Shown in pieces: positions 19,021 to 28,342 of a stretch of DNA of 64,000 bases (position 1 is the first letter of the stretch; the number at the start of each line of letters is the position of its first letter). Both the position numbers and the translations under genes were made by a program. The stretch comes from Acidobacteriaceae bacterium (GTDB lineage Bacteria; Acidobacteriota; Terriglobia; Terriglobales; Acidobacteriaceae), in assembly GCA_025462735.1 (NCBI GenBank), contig JAOAPC010000020.1, positions 161,421 to 225,420 of the forward strand. The letters are read 5' to 3'. The notes beneath the pieces are model-generated. The model was not told the origin of the DNA. It ran no database searches and saw only the letters and a program-made list of their open reading frames with translations.

Positions 19021-19797
19021 CTACGTTGCTCCCATTGCGTGCCTTTTCACCAGGGCGGGCGAGCTGACCATCAGTGTCCGCAATCGCACCACCGCCGCCG
19101 AGTGAATTTGCGACACCCGCGATTCGCCCACGCCCAGAGCCATTCCGATCTCTTTCATTGTCTGCTCTTCAAAGTAGTACAGGGTCAATACCTGGCCCTC
19201 TTTTTCCGGCAGTTCGGAGATGGCACGACTCAGCAAATCCTTCATTTCCGAATGCAGGCATTGCGTCAACGGATCATTTCCACTGCCGCTGGATAACGAT
19301 TCGCAGAGATCCTGTTCTCTGCCGTCATCAGGGGAGACGATTCGCAGACTGCCAATTTCGAGCGCATCGATGTCGCCAGACAGCTTCTGCAACTGCGGCA
19401 GACTTAGTTCTAGCTCGCGGGCAAGTTCAGGTTCTGTGGGATTGCGGCCCAATGCCGCTCGCAGCTTCTGGCCTGCTTCTTCCACTTGGCGTGCCTGCCT
19501 GCGCAAATCACGCGGGCTCCAATCCAATTCGCGTAGGCTGTCGAGTATCGCACCGCGAATCCGAAATTTTGCGTAAGACCCGAACCCCACGTGTCTGCCA
19601 AGATCGAATTTCTGCAATGCGTCGATAAGCCCCACTACCCCCGCGTGTACCAGGTCTTCAAGCAGAACATGCCGTGGCAGCCGTTCGTGTATTTGTCGGG
19701 CTGTGTAACGGACCTGCGGCAACTGCTCAATCAACAGTCGCTCGCGCTCTCCTTCGTTCTGCCAGGCGCTAGAAGCTGGTTTGCTCTTGTTCATCAT
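19021..19797 (-). CDS. FliA/WhiG-type alternative sigma factor (sigma-28 group)
   Basis: About 258 residues from the ATG pair at 19792-19797; in-frame starts up to 19848 are possible and none has a strong ribosome site. Region 2 is clear (HVLLEDLVHAGVVGLIDALQKFD, then FGSYAKFRIRGAILDSLRELDW), region 3 follows (LGRNPTEPELARELELSLPQLQ), and region 4 holds the helix-turn-helix (MKEIGMALGVGESRVSQIHSAAVVRLR). DW-SPRDLRRQAR is a hallmark of the FliA branch. In most bacteria this factor drives late flagellar and chemotaxis genes, but none are nearby. No anti-sigma FlgM is visible here. Confidence 0.88.
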   Translation of the reverse strand: MMNKSKPASSAWQNEGERERLLIEQLPQVRYTARQIHERLPRHVLLEDLVHAGVVGLIDALQKFDLGRHVGFGSYAKFRIRGAILDSLRELDWSPRDLRRQARQVEEAGQKLRAALGRNPTEPELARELELSLPQLQKLSGDIDALEIGSLRIVSPDDGREQDLCESLSSGSGNDPLTQCLHSEMKDLLSRAISELPEKEGQVLTLYYFEEQTMKEIGMALGVGESRVSQIHSAAVVRLRTLMVSSPALVKRHAMGAT

Positions 19798-20051
19798 CCG
19801 GAGTCTCATTGGTTGAGCTTTGCTCGTCGGAGCAGCCAAAACCTGCACCAGTACGGGCGGAGCTCATCGGGAACCCTTCCGATTTAATGAGCAGAAGATA
19901 AGAACGCGATTAGTAGAGGATTAGAAGATTCTTGGCATGACAAGTTATTTGCCAGATCGGAACAGGGACACAAACTGGGAATTGCGGACAGATCAAGAGG
20001 AAGCCTTTTGGCTGCAGCTCTCGCTTTAGAGACGTCGGAAACTTGGAGCGC

Positions 20052-20744
20052 TCAAGGCCGGGGCCTCGAACTGTCGGTTGCGCTCAGCTCGTAGCCCACC
20101 CCGCGCACCGTGTGGATCAGGCGACGGCCGAATCCATTGTCGACCTTGCGGCGCAGATAGTTCACGTAAACGTCAATCACGTTTGTTCCCGAGTCGAAGG
20201 ACAGATTCCAGACGTGCTCGATGATCATCGCGCGCGAGACTCGTCGTCCAGCATTCAGCATCAAGTACTCGAGCAAGCCGAATTCCTTCGATGTAAGTTC
20301 TATGCGCTTGCTCGCCCGTTCCACCCTTCGTTCCACTCTGTCGAGCTTCAAATCTGCGACCGTGAGCACCGAGGCCGCAGGCAAGTGGCTCCTTCGCAAC
20401 AGGGCGCGAATCCTTGCTGAAAGCTCTGAAAATGAGAATGGTTTGCCCATGTAATCATCAGCCCCGAGGTCCAGGCATTGCACTCGGTCTTCGACCCTGT
20501 TTCTGCTGGTAAGGACCAAAATCGGCATACTCGGTTTTCGCGGCCGCAGATGCCGCAGAATGGCCACTCCATCCACCCCCGGCAGGTCCAATTCCAGCAT
20601 GAAGAGGTCATAGTCCATTTCGGTGGCCATGGTCTTCGCCTGTTCGCCATCGTGGGTCACGTCCACCGCATAATGTTCCGCTTCAAGACCTTTTTTTACA
20701 AAGGTCGCCAAAGCCGGGTCGTCTTGTGCAATTAATACCCGCAT
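20052..20744 (-). CDS. OmpR/PhoB-family response regulator with Glu in place of the phospho-acceptor Asp
   Basis: Start at ATG 20742-20744 (MRVLIAQDDPAL), 230 residues. Receiver domain at residues 1-118 and winged-helix output domain at about 128-225 (ELTSKEFGLLEYLM, then FDSGTNVIDVYVNYLRRKV and HTVRGVGY). The acidic pair Asp8/Asp9, Thr79 and Lys101 are conserved. The residue that should be the phosphorylated Asp is Glu51 in LFMLELDLPGVDG, with Asp at position 53. The Glu codon is plainly GAA. Such a change usually abolishes normal phosphorylation and may mimic the active state. No histidine kinase is adjacent. The gene is divergent from the GGDEF gene with 199 bases between. Confidence 0.92.
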   Translation of the reverse strand: MRVLIAQDDPALATFVKKGLEAEHYAVDVTHDGEQAKTMATEMDYDLFMLELDLPGVDGVAILRHLRPRKPSMPILVLTSRNRVEDRVQCLDLGADDYMGKPFSFSELSARIRALLRRSHLPAASVLTVADLKLDRVERRVERASKRIELTSKEFGLLEYLMLNAGRRVSRAMIIEHVWNLSFDSGTNVIDVYVNYLRRKVDNGFGRRLIHTVRGVGYELSATDSSRPRP

Positions 20745-20943
20745 AGCATGGATTAGAGACGCTTCATTCTTAAAGACCATCAGCTTTGAAGCAAGGCACG
20801 AAGGGCGCTGCAACCCAGCAATCGCAATGGATCTCTCCGAAAGCTGCGTCTCCGTGGCAATAGTCTGCGCGCTGGTCGCAAGCGGAACCTCGCATGCCAC
20901 TCGCCATTTACCTGTCTTACGCCGGAGGATAAGGAAATAGATC

Positions 20944-22245
20944 ATGGAGCCTTGGAACAAGAGATTTCTACAATCCTTCCTTCTTCCCGGCGGCGCCATT
21001 CTGCTCGGCGCTTTCCTGCTGCTCGGCCCCGGATCGATTAATCCCTCGGTTTACGGAGTGAAGTTTTTTTATTTCGCGGTCTTCATCGCCGCCTTACTGC
21101 TCTCTTGGAGATTCCATACCACGCGCATTCTTCTCGCCGCCATCGTGCTCTTGCTGGCAAACCGCGCACTCGAGTTTTTTGCGCAGGGACGCATTGTTCC
21201 TTCAGGCCCCGGCCGAGTCGCATTTGAGGCCATCGCTCTCCTGCTTCCTCTGAACTTCATTCTGCTCACTTTCTTTCCGGAGCGGGGTTATCAAGGCCGC
21301 AGCTTGTTCTGGTTTTTGGCGCTACTGTTCTTTGAGTCTGTCTTCGTTGCTGCCATCGCACGTCCGGATCAGCCTGTGCTCGCGCTCCTGCATGTTTCAC
21401 CGGTTGCGTCGATTCATTCACGGGTTCCTCAACCCGCGCTGCTGTTCTTTGCTCTCGCCCTCATTTATCTGCTTATTCGTTTGATTCGTTTTCAGAAGCC
21501 GACCATCATTGGGATGTTTTGGTCTTTGATCGCAACCTGGCTTGCGCTCAATGCCGGAGGGATAGGGAAAGTCGGAAGCGCATATTTCGGAGTCGCCGCA
21601 TTAATTCTCGCCAGCTCCATAGTGGAAAATTCTTATGCTCTTGCTTACCGCGACGAACTGACCGGTCTCCACTCCCGCCGTGCTTACAACGACGCGCTAC
21701 TTCGCCTGAAACCGCCCTATGCCGTCGCCGCAGTTGATATCGACCACTTCAAAAGCATCAATGACACCTACGGACACGATATCGGCGATCAGGTGCTGCG
21801 CATGGTCGCATCCAAATTGACACGCGTGGGCGGCGGCGGCGATCCCTACCGCGTTGGCGGCGAGGAATTCACCATCCTGTTTCCAGGAAGAACCGGGAAA
21901 GAAATCGTGGATACGCTCGAACTGCTGCGGCTGAATATCGAAAGCTCCACCTTCCGTGTCCGCAGCGGAGACGAGCGCCGCAAAGTGCAGCGTCCAACTG
22001 ACCGAAGGTCAAAAGGTAAGAAAGCTGAAACACCTCGCCTGACTCCCAGCTCCGCCGTCTCACTCTCCGTAACGGTGAGCATTGGAATCGGGGAATCGCA
22101 ACCCAAGCTCAGCTCCGATGAAATTATCAATCAGGCGGACAAAGCCCTCTATCGGGCCAAGCGCAGCGGAAGAAATCGAATCGAGACTGGTGTGCCCGAG
22201 AAAAAGATATTGGGATTCGGCAGGAAAAAACCAAAAGATACCTAA
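20944..22245 (+). CDS. membrane-bound GGDEF diguanylate cyclase
   Basis: The 433-residue protein has about seven hydrophobic segments over residues 10-235, then a GGDEF domain. The active-site signature is RVGGEEFTILF, with IDHFKSINDTYGHDIGDQVL before it; these match an active cyclase making c-di-GMP from two GTP. The usual inhibitory RxxD site five residues upstream is absent (GGGGDPY). A basic insert of about 30 residues (RRKVQRPTDRRSKGKK) splits the domain before VTVSIGIGES. AGGA lies 8-9 bases before the ATG. Its last four bases overlap the convergent ATP-grasp gene. Confidence 0.9.
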   Translation: MEPWNKRFLQSFLLPGGAILLGAFLLLGPGSINPSVYGVKFFYFAVFIAALLLSWRFHTTRILLAAIVLLLANRALEFFAQGRIVPSGPGRVAFEAIALLLPLNFILLTFFPERGYQGRSLFWFLALLFFESVFVAAIARPDQPVLALLHVSPVASIHSRVPQPALLFFALALIYLLIRLIRFQKPTIIGMFWSLIATWLALNAGGIGKVGSAYFGVAALILASSIVENSYALAYRDELTGLHSRRAYNDALLRLKPPYAVAAVDIDHFKSINDTYGHDIGDQVLRMVASKLTRVGGGGDPYRVGGEEFTILFPGRTGKEIVDTLELLRLNIESSTFRVRSGDERRKVQRPTDRRSKGKKAETPRLTPSSAVSLSVTVSIGIGESQPKLSSDEIINQADKALYRAKRSGRNRIETGVPEKKILGFGRKKPKDT

Positions 22246-23282
22246 GTTCCCGACGCTTTGCTCCGCCGGTTGCGTTCCACCGCCAGCTCTACAATCTCAC
22301 CGATCAGCTGGGTGTAAGAGCGACCAGATTTTTTTGCTGCCATGGCAAATTCGTGTTTGCTCGAGAGCCACGGATTCGGGTTGGCTTCGATCACATAAAC
22401 TTCACCCTCGGGAGTGAGCCGCATGTCGATTCGTCCGTAGTCCCGCAGTTTCACCGCGCGATATGCGGCTATAGCGGTTTCTTGCAATTTCTGTGCAGTG
22501 GCTTCGTCCAGGTCTTCGACGATTTTTGATTTAGTCAGCTTGTAAGCTTTGGAATCCGTTTCAAACTTCACATCGCGGCTGGCTATTCTCGGGGTTCCTT
22601 CCGGCAGCTTCGAGAGATCAAGTTCGACCAGCGGCAAAACTTCCGTCTTCTCATAACTGCCAAGAATCGCCGCATAGATCTCGCGGCCCTCGATGTATTC
22701 CTCGATCAGGGCCGGAGAATCAAACTCGTTCTGCACATACTCCACTCGCTCCATCAACTCCTTCACGCCCGTCACCACGGCCTCGGCATCGATCCCAATC
22801 GATCCGTCTTCCGATTGCGGCTTCACAATCAAAGGAAATTTGACGTCGTGCGCGTGATCGATGTTTCCGCGATACGCGGTTGCGAAAAACGGAGTGCGGA
22901 TCTCGTGAAAAGCGAACATCTTTTTCGCCGTTGCCTTGTCCTGCGCAAGAAAATGCGCGTGCGGGCCCGCGCCAGTGTAGGGAAGTCCGAGCAGGTCCAT
23001 ATACGCGGCCACGTTCATTTCTTTGGTGTCATCGCCCGCGTAAGACTCGGTAAGGTTGAAGACCAGGTCTGCGCCGCATTTCCCCAATGCGTAGAGCGAC
23101 TGCGGACGTCCATCCAGAACGTAATAAGAAGGTTCGTGCCCAAGTTTTCCCAGCGCGTCGAAAATTTCTTCCCGGTCCTCTTTTACTTTGCGCTTGCGAC
23201 CGGCTTGTGTGGCCTCTGGTTCGGAGGTATCTTCCTCGCCCCACACGTCATACAGCACCGCGACTTTTAATGTATCGCCCAT
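22242..23282 (-). CDS. ATP-grasp ligase, D-alanine-D-alanine ligase-like
   Basis: The 346-residue protein has an N-terminal VAVLYDVWGEED strand, a LPYTGAGP segment and the ATP-grasp core: FPLIVKPQSEDGSIGI, EEYIEGREIYAAILG, and YGRIDMRLTPEGEVYVIEANPNPWL with the Mg-binding Glu and Asn. It resembles Ddl enzymes but is long in the first domain, where a basic insert (AGRKRKVKEDREE) occurs. Serine and tyrosine residues that define D-Ala specificity are not clear. The gene lies 9 bases after the zinc peptidase on the same strand, so the two form an operon. It may ligate amino acids or a peptide unrelated to cell-wall D-Ala-D-Ala. Confidence 0.8.
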   Translation of the reverse strand: MGDTLKVAVLYDVWGEEDTSEPEATQAGRKRKVKEDREEIFDALGKLGHEPSYYVLDGRPQSLYALGKCGADLVFNLTESYAGDDTKEMNVAAYMDLLGLPYTGAGPHAHFLAQDKATAKKMFAFHEIRTPFFATAYRGNIDHAHDVKFPLIVKPQSEDGSIGIDAEAVVTGVKELMERVEYVQNEFDSPALIEEYIEGREIYAAILGSYEKTEVLPLVELDLSKLPEGTPRIASRDVKFETDSKAYKLTKSKIVEDLDEATAQKLQETAIAAYRAVKLRDYGRIDMRLTPEGEVYVIEANPNPWLSSKHEFAMAAKKSGRSYTQLIGEIVELAVERNRRSKASGT

Positions 23283-23291
23283 CCCCCGCTC

Positions 23292-24350
23292 CTAAGCTTG
23301 AAAAGCTTTGCACCGCGCCAGATGGGTCATCACCAGCGTGGTCGCGAACACGGTAATTTCCGACAGATATTCGGCTTCTTTTTTCTTGTCGATCATCAAC
23401 CGCAACTCTCCGCTCCTCTTCTCAATCGAATCCATCAATTTCTTTACTGCGGGTCTTTGCATGGCGGTCCACCGCGCGATGTGATCCACAATAGTTTTTC
23501 TGTGCTCCCGTAGGAAAGCCTCCGCCGGCTGCGCTCTCTTGCTCTTCTTAGACGCGTTAAACATGGCCGTAAGATCGGCGTCCTGCGTCACATCCAGCAG
23601 CGGAATCTGGTCGGTGGTGTTGCGGTAGAACTCACCAACAGTCATTTCCATTTCCGCAGCGGTAATGTCCGGCGAGCCGCGTTTGCGCAGCGGATCAGCA
23701 TTTCCCAACTCGCGCGCGATCCGGTCCATGTAGCGCAGCTTCGCTATCGCGCCCCAGCCGCGGTACTTCTTGCGCCAACCCGAGCGCGGCGTCAGCCACA
23801 CCGCAAACGTTTCCGCAAAATCTTCGTCCGGATGTTTCTGCGCGTACCAGCCTGGGAGGTAGCGCACGTAATCTTTCGAAAACAACACCGGACGGTAGTT
23901 TTCGCGATACGGACGCCGGTAAGGTCCGAACAACTGCTTCCACTCCGGCGTGCGATGCAGGTTGTACGCGTAATTGAATGCGTGCCCAGCCTCGTGCCGC
24001 AGATACATCATGATCTCGCGATCGCTCTCGAGATCATTGTTCTCCCTTTCAATCTGCGCGACGTCAGGTCGTGCCAGATAGAACGGAATCCCTATCACCG
24101 GCTCACCCGAGGGGCATCCCCACTCATCCGTCAAATAACATGCTGGCCGGAACTTTAAAATCTTTTTCTGCTCCAGCTCGCGATAGAGCTGTTTCACGAA
24201 TTTCTCGACCGAGGATCCTTCGATCGACAATCCAAGATCGCAAACCCGCGTGTCCACCAACGATTGCGGCTGCGGGATATCCCGAGGTTCGCTCGAGTCC
24301 GTCAGCGATTGCGTTCGGTCGGTCTCTGCCTGTTGGCTTAATTCGGTCAC
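23292..24350 (-). CDS. putative zinc-dependent metallopeptidase
   Basis: From GTG 24350 the product has 352 residues; an in-frame GTG at 24413 would add 21 residues that look hydrophobic but not like a good signal peptide. The key motif is HEAGH in YLRHEAGHAFNYAYNLH, with a downstream acidic segment (HPDEDFAETFAVWLTP) that could provide the third zinc ligand, as in gluzincins. The remaining C-terminal half is helical and Lys/Arg-rich. The annotation as a putative zinc-binding peptidase is by motif only. It is followed after 9 bases by the ATP-grasp ligase, so a peptide made by one could be cleaved by the other. Confidence 0.75.
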   Translation of the reverse strand: MTELSQQAETDRTQSLTDSSEPRDIPQPQSLVDTRVCDLGLSIEGSSVEKFVKQLYRELEQKKILKFRPACYLTDEWGCPSGEPVIGIPFYLARPDVAQIERENNDLESDREIMMYLRHEAGHAFNYAYNLHRTPEWKQLFGPYRRPYRENYRPVLFSKDYVRYLPGWYAQKHPDEDFAETFAVWLTPRSGWRKKYRGWGAIAKLRYMDRIARELGNADPLRKRGSPDITAAEMEMTVGEFYRNTTDQIPLLDVTQDADLTAMFNASKKSKRAQPAEAFLREHRKTIVDHIARWTAMQRPAVKKLMDSIEKRSGELRLMIDKKKEAEYLSEITVFATTLVMTHLARCKAFQA

Positions 24351-24579
24351 GCGTAACCAGTGTATTAAAAGGTCCGCGACAGCAATAGTGAGGAGAGAAG
24401 TGCGGCCTGCCACCCTGATCAGGGTATTGGAAACGCCCAGTTACCAGAAGATGACCATGGGCCGAGAACGCGCGTCATCTCTCTTACCAGCGCGCTTGCG
24501 CCGAATTGCGTGGCGTGGCGGCAACCCAGCGATTGCAATGCCCGCTCACCTCGAGTAAATCTCCCGCGAGAACGCCGTC

Positions 24580-26217
24580 TTACTGGCGATCGAGAAGCAC
24601 CCGGAGCTCGCTCGAGCGCGATGGGTGCCGCAGCTTGCGCAACGCTTTTGCCTCGATCTGGCGAATGCGTTCCCGGGTGACTGCGAAACAGCGGCCGACC
24701 TCTTCCAGCGTGTGCTCCGAACCGTCGTCCATGCCGAACCTCATGCGCAATACCTTTTCTTCGCGCGGACTAAGAGTACGCAGGACCAGTTCGGCCCGTT
24801 CTCTCAGGTTGACGCCGATTACCGCTTCTGCGGGTGAGACGGCGGTGCGATCTTCGATCAGGTCGCCGAGATGAGAGTCTCCCTCTTCGCCAATCGGCGT
24901 TTCCAGTGAGACCGGCACTCGCATAATCTTCAGCGCCTTGCGGACCTTCCATTCCGGAATGTCCATCTGCTTGGCAATCTCGTCTGAACTGGGTTCGCGC
25001 CCCAACGATTGCACCAGTCGCCGCGAGGTGCGGATCATCTTGTTGACCACCTCAGTCATATGCACGGGCAGGCGGATCGTGCGTCCTTGGTCAGCAATTG
25101 CCCGGCTTATTGCCTGACGAATCCACCAGGTCGCATAAGTGGAAAACTTATAGCCCCGGCGATACTCGAATTTATCCACCGCCTTCATCAGGCCAACGTT
25201 GCCTTCCTGGATCAGGTCGAGAAAATGAAGACCGCGATTGGCATATTTCTTGGCGATCGAGACCACCAGCCGAAGGTTCGCTTCAATCATCTCGTGCTTT
25301 GCCTTGTCAGCATTCATCTGACCCTGGATGATCGCGCGCTGCACATTGCGTAGTTCGGTGAAAGTCATTCCCGCATCGCTTTCGAGCTTTTTTATGTCAG
25401 CGCGGTGCTGGCGCTGGGTAGCGTGGTAGCCTCTCCTGAGCTCCTCGCTAGCCGTTTTCGAGATTTTCTTCTCTAGAAGGCTGAGCTGGCGATCCAGCGA
25501 GCGCATAGCTTCCGCAGTTTTACTTACCCTATCAATCAGCCGCTTATGTTCTGAGTGAGTAAGTCCCAGAGTCCGGATGATGAGTGAAATTCGGACCATT
25601 TCGCGGCCCAGTTGCGACCTGCAGCGGCGGTATTGTTTTGCCTTCTTTTTCGGTGGGATGGTACCCAGACGTTCTGCCAGCCGGCAGGCTACGGTGTAAT
25701 GCTTGCGCAGCTGTTCGATTCGGCGGATGAGTTCGTCGCGCCGTTTTCGTAACCTGTCCTCAGTGAGCTCCTCCTCGGGAAAGGTGACCATCTCCTGAAT
25801 CGAGCGCTGGCCCGATTTCAGGTCTTCAGCTATCGTAAAAATTTGGCGTATAGCAATAGGCGAACGCGAAAGCGCTTTCAACGCTGTGCGCTGTCCGTGC
25901 TCAATCCGCCTGGCGATCTCCACTTCGCCTTCGCGGGTGAGCAACGGCGATACACTCATTTCGTGCAGGTAAAGCCGCACCGGATCGCTGGACGTATCGG
26001 GAGCGCCAGAACTCAGGTCGAGTTCGACCTGTTCGTCTTCGCTGTCAAGTTTTTGGTCCAGCGTTAACCATGGCAATGCAGGATCGCTGGCAAGCACATC
26101 CAGCCCCTGTGTGCGCACGGCACTGAGCAAGTCATCCCCGTCCTGTTCGGATTCCATGTCGTTCGGGGTCAGTTCATCCACTTCTTGGTCGACAACGTAG
26201 TCTTTTCTTCCTGGCAT
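24580..26217 (-). CDS. rpoD: RNA polymerase sigma-70 factor, RpoD type
   Basis: 545 residues. Region 1.2 begins at [21 protein letters not shown]; a non-conserved insert covers about residues 150-290 and is highly charged. Region 2 follows with [54 protein letters not shown], then [17 protein letters not shown] of region 3. Region 4 carries [30 protein letters not shown]. This complete set is that of a group 1 (housekeeping) factor. The N-terminal 1.1 part is short and acidic. Acidobacteria often have more than one RpoD-like gene, so this may not be the only copy. Confidence 0.93.
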   Translation of the reverse strand: MPGRKDYVVDQEVDELTPNDMESEQDGDDLLSAVRTQGLDVLASDPALPWLTLDQKLDSEDEQVELDLSSGAPDTSSDPVRLYLHEMSVSPLLTREGEVEIARRIEHGQRTALKALSRSPIAIRQIFTIAEDLKSGQRSIQEMVTFPEEELTEDRLRKRRDELIRRIEQLRKHYTVACRLAERLGTIPPKKKAKQYRRCRSQLGREMVRISLIIRTLGLTHSEHKRLIDRVSKTAEAMRSLDRQLSLLEKKISKTASEELRRGYHATQRQHRADIKKLESDAGMTFTELRNVQRAIIQGQMNADKAKHEMIEANLRLVVSIAKKYANRGLHFLDLIQEGNVGLMKAVDKFEYRRGYKFSTYATWWIRQAISRAIADQGRTIRLPVHMTEVVNKMIRTSRRLVQSLGREPSSDEIAKQMDIPEWKVRKALKIMRVPVSLETPIGEEGDSHLGDLIEDRTAVSPAEAVIGVNLRERAELVLRTLSPREEKVLRMRFGMDDGSEHTLEEVGRCFAVTRERIRQIEAKALRKLRHPSRSSELRVLLDRQ

Positions 26218-26342
26218 ATTTGTCTCTTTATGTGTGACGTCGGCAAAAGCTCATGTAGTCAAGAACCGAAAGCCGGAACAGCCTTGGTTCTTCAGATCAG
26301 AAATCAGAATTCTGAAAAGCGCGCCCTATTGCTTAGATGCGC

Positions 26343-26591
26343 TCATGGCTGCTCGTCACCGGACACGGAAACGACGGCAAAACCCAAAGCGTCCGTTACG
26401 TCAAGTGCCGCGGATTCTCCATAAATTTGATTAATGGTATGGCGCAGGGCAATGAGGTTGCTGCGCGCGGATTCCGTAGCACGGCTGGCCGGATCCTTCC
26501 CCAATTCCAGCTCGTAGGTCCTTAACAGGAACCCACTCTGCTCCTCAAGGCGTTCAATCGTCTCGGGTTTTAGCTGCGCTTCAGTCTGCAC
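26343..26591 (-). CDS. small hypothetical protein
   Basis: An 82-residue frame from GTG 26591, with an in-frame stop just upstream. It is Glu-rich and probably helical (KPETIERLEEQSGFLLRTYELELGKD) and ends with VSVSGDEQP. I do not recognise a domain. No convincing ribosome site precedes it. It is included because its composition resembles a real protein and it lies in a run of minus-strand genes just downstream of the tRNA remnant. Confidence 0.45.
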   Translation of the reverse strand: MQTEAQLKPETIERLEEQSGFLLRTYELELGKDPASRATESARSNLIALRHTINQIYGESAALDVTDALGFAVVSVSGDEQP

Positions 26592-26826
26592 ATCCTAGTG
26601 TACGCGATTCTTGCGTTGAACGCTGCGAAGGGGTAGCCCCGAAGGCAGGTCAGTGGTTCTTCGGCTGATCATTCTCGTAATTTGTTGGTGTAATGCGAAG
26701 GAGCTAAATCGTTCTGTTTCAATCGCTCGTCCTTTGTTCCTGCGGTCCCCAGCCCTATTTGGGCTATGCCTGCGAAGGTTCGTTGCAACACGAAGCATCG
26801 CCCCACAAGCTGATTGATTCCGACTC

Positions 26827-26915
26827 CGGAGAGTTGGCCGAGTGGCTAAAGGCGGCGGTTTGGTAATTCTCCCCAAAAGGCTGACCCCGTCTGTTTTCAA
26901 CCAGTTCGCCGAAGT
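26827..26915 (+). pseudogene. truncated tRNA-Ser 5' half with a non-tRNA tail (copy A)
   Basis: Bases 26827-26861 match the 5' half of tRNA-Ser: acceptor GGAGAG, the D-arm GGCCGAGTGGC and the anticodon 5' strand GGCGGCGGTTTG. The 3' half, variable arm and T-arm are missing; the anticodon triplet reads GGT, not a Ser anticodon. The following bases, roughly to 26915, resemble those behind the second copy at 54,029 (CAAAA, then CTGACC and TGTTTTCAA). The surrounding 26,592-26,992 stretch holds no gene. Confidence 0.75.
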
Positions 26916-26992
26916 TAACAGGAGACTCCGGGACGCCGTTCAGGGTGCAGAAAACCAACAAAGCGATCCAGACGGCCCTAACGTTGCAAAAT

Positions 26993-28342
26993 TCAGGTTT
27001 TCACTGAAACAGGCTCGCTGCCTTTAATAGTTCGCTCCGGATCCACGATCATCCACGCCAGCGCCCCTAGCACGCACAATCCAGCCGCAACCAAGAATGA
27101 CGCCGTCCAACCAAATCGGCTGGCGATTGCCGGAGTCAACGAAGCCGTCACGAAGCCACCGACTTGCGCCCCCATATTCATAAAGCCAGAAACCGAGCCG
27201 GAAGATGATCCCGCAAGTCCGGCGGTTACAGACCAGAAAGAACTCTGCGCCAGATACAAGGCGCCTGCCCCGCCGGCCAGCACCACGCTGGCGAGCCTCG
27301 CACCGTGAACTTCAGAGCCCAGTACGAGAAAAACACCAGCCATTAAAATAACCACCGCCGCCAGATAGCAGCGTCCCACACGTGCGCCCCATCGGCGGGC
27401 CAGACGATCGCTGATGAATCCGCCGATTGGACAACATGTTGCCATCGCCAGGAATGGCAACATGGCATAGAACGCGCTGGCCTTAAGGTTCAAACCTCTG
27501 ACCTGCGCCAGATATAAATAAAACCAACTGAAGAATATCCAGGCAACGTACCCAAAACTGAAATAGCTGAAGGTGATGGCCAGAACATCCCGGCTTTTTA
27601 AAATGGAGGTCCAGGGGATCAGACGCTGGTTTGTGTCGACGGATTTGCCCGCGGAGATTCCTTCATTAATAAATGCCAGTTCTGAGGCCGACACTTGGCG
27701 GTGTTCTTGCGGAATGTCTCGCGCAAAAATGAACCACACCAGCCCGGCCAGTAAGCCAATCACGGCGCAAATCCAGAACGAGGTTCTCCAGCCGTAATGC
27801 AGCATCGCGTAAGTGATCAGCGGCGGAGAGAGCCCGGCCCCGGCACCCACCCCGGCGAAAATCCAGCCATTTGCGATTCCGCGCTCATGCACTGGGATCC
27901 ACCGGGAAACGAATTGGTTTGAGGCCGGATACATTACTGCTTCGCCTGCACCCAATAAGAATCGCGCAGAAACGAATAGCCACAAAGCCCCAGTGATTCC
28001 AGATGGCACCGATGCCGTCAGAGCGGTGAACACTCCCCACCAGATCACTCCAGCGGCAAGCACCCGTCGCGGTCCCAGTTTGTCGGCCAGCCTTCCCCCG
28101 GGTGTTTGAAAAAGGGCGTAGCCCGCAAGAAAAGCACTGAACACCCAACCCAATTGGACATTGCTCAAGTGGTAGGCTGCGGCAATAGAGCCGCCGGCGA
28201 TGGAGATATTCACGCGGTCTAGAAAAGCGACCCCGCTCAACACAAACAACAAGAAGATGAGATTCCAGCGCACGTGACTGCGCCCGACGACGGTCACCGC
28301 ACTTCGTGGGGCGTTCTCGATGGCCTCAGTGGGCGGCGCCAT
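26993..28342 (-). CDS. MFS transporter, anion:cation symporter (ACS) family
   Basis: 449 residues with twelve hydrophobic segments. Family signatures are visible: FLDRVNISIAGGSIAAAYHLSNVQLGWVFSAF in helix 1-2, GRLADKLGPRRVL in loop 2-3, and GAGEAVMYPASNQFVSRWIPVHERG in helix 4-5. This group imports organic anions such as hexuronates, glucarate, galactonate or tartrate with protons. The ATG overlaps the end of the upstream hydrolase by 17 bases, so the two are translated together. A second ACS-type importer is encoded at 47,107. Confidence 0.9.
   Translation of the reverse strand: MAPPTEAIENAPRSAVTVVGRSHVRWNLIFLLFVLSGVAFLDRVNISIAGGSIAAAYHLSNVQLGWVFSAFLAGYALFQTPGGRLADKLGPRRVLAAGVIWWGVFTALTASVPSGITGALWLFVSARFLLGAGEAVMYPASNQFVSRWIPVHERGIANGWIFAGVGAGAGLSPPLITYAMLHYGWRTSFWICAVIGLLAGLVWFIFARDIPQEHRQVSASELAFINEGISAGKSVDTNQRLIPWTSILKSRDVLAITFSYFSFGYVAWIFFSWFYLYLAQVRGLNLKASAFYAMLPFLAMATCCPIGGFISDRLARRWGARVGRCYLAAVVILMAGVFLVLGSEVHGARLASVVLAGGAGALYLAQSSFWSVTAGLAGSSSGSVSGFMNMGAQVGGFVTASLTPAIASRFGWTASFLVAAGLCVLGALAWMIVDPERTIKGSEPVSVKT

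Noticed and set aside
22242..23282. Vancomycin-resistance type or housekeeping Ddl
   Set aside because: No VanX/VanH-like neighbours and no cell-wall cluster; the sequence has inserts not seen in housekeeping Ddl.
26827..26915. Intact tRNA-Ser genes at 26,827 and 54,029
   Set aside because: Both stop resembling a tRNA after the anticodon loop; no anticodon 3' strand, variable arm, T-arm or acceptor 3' strand is found downstream.
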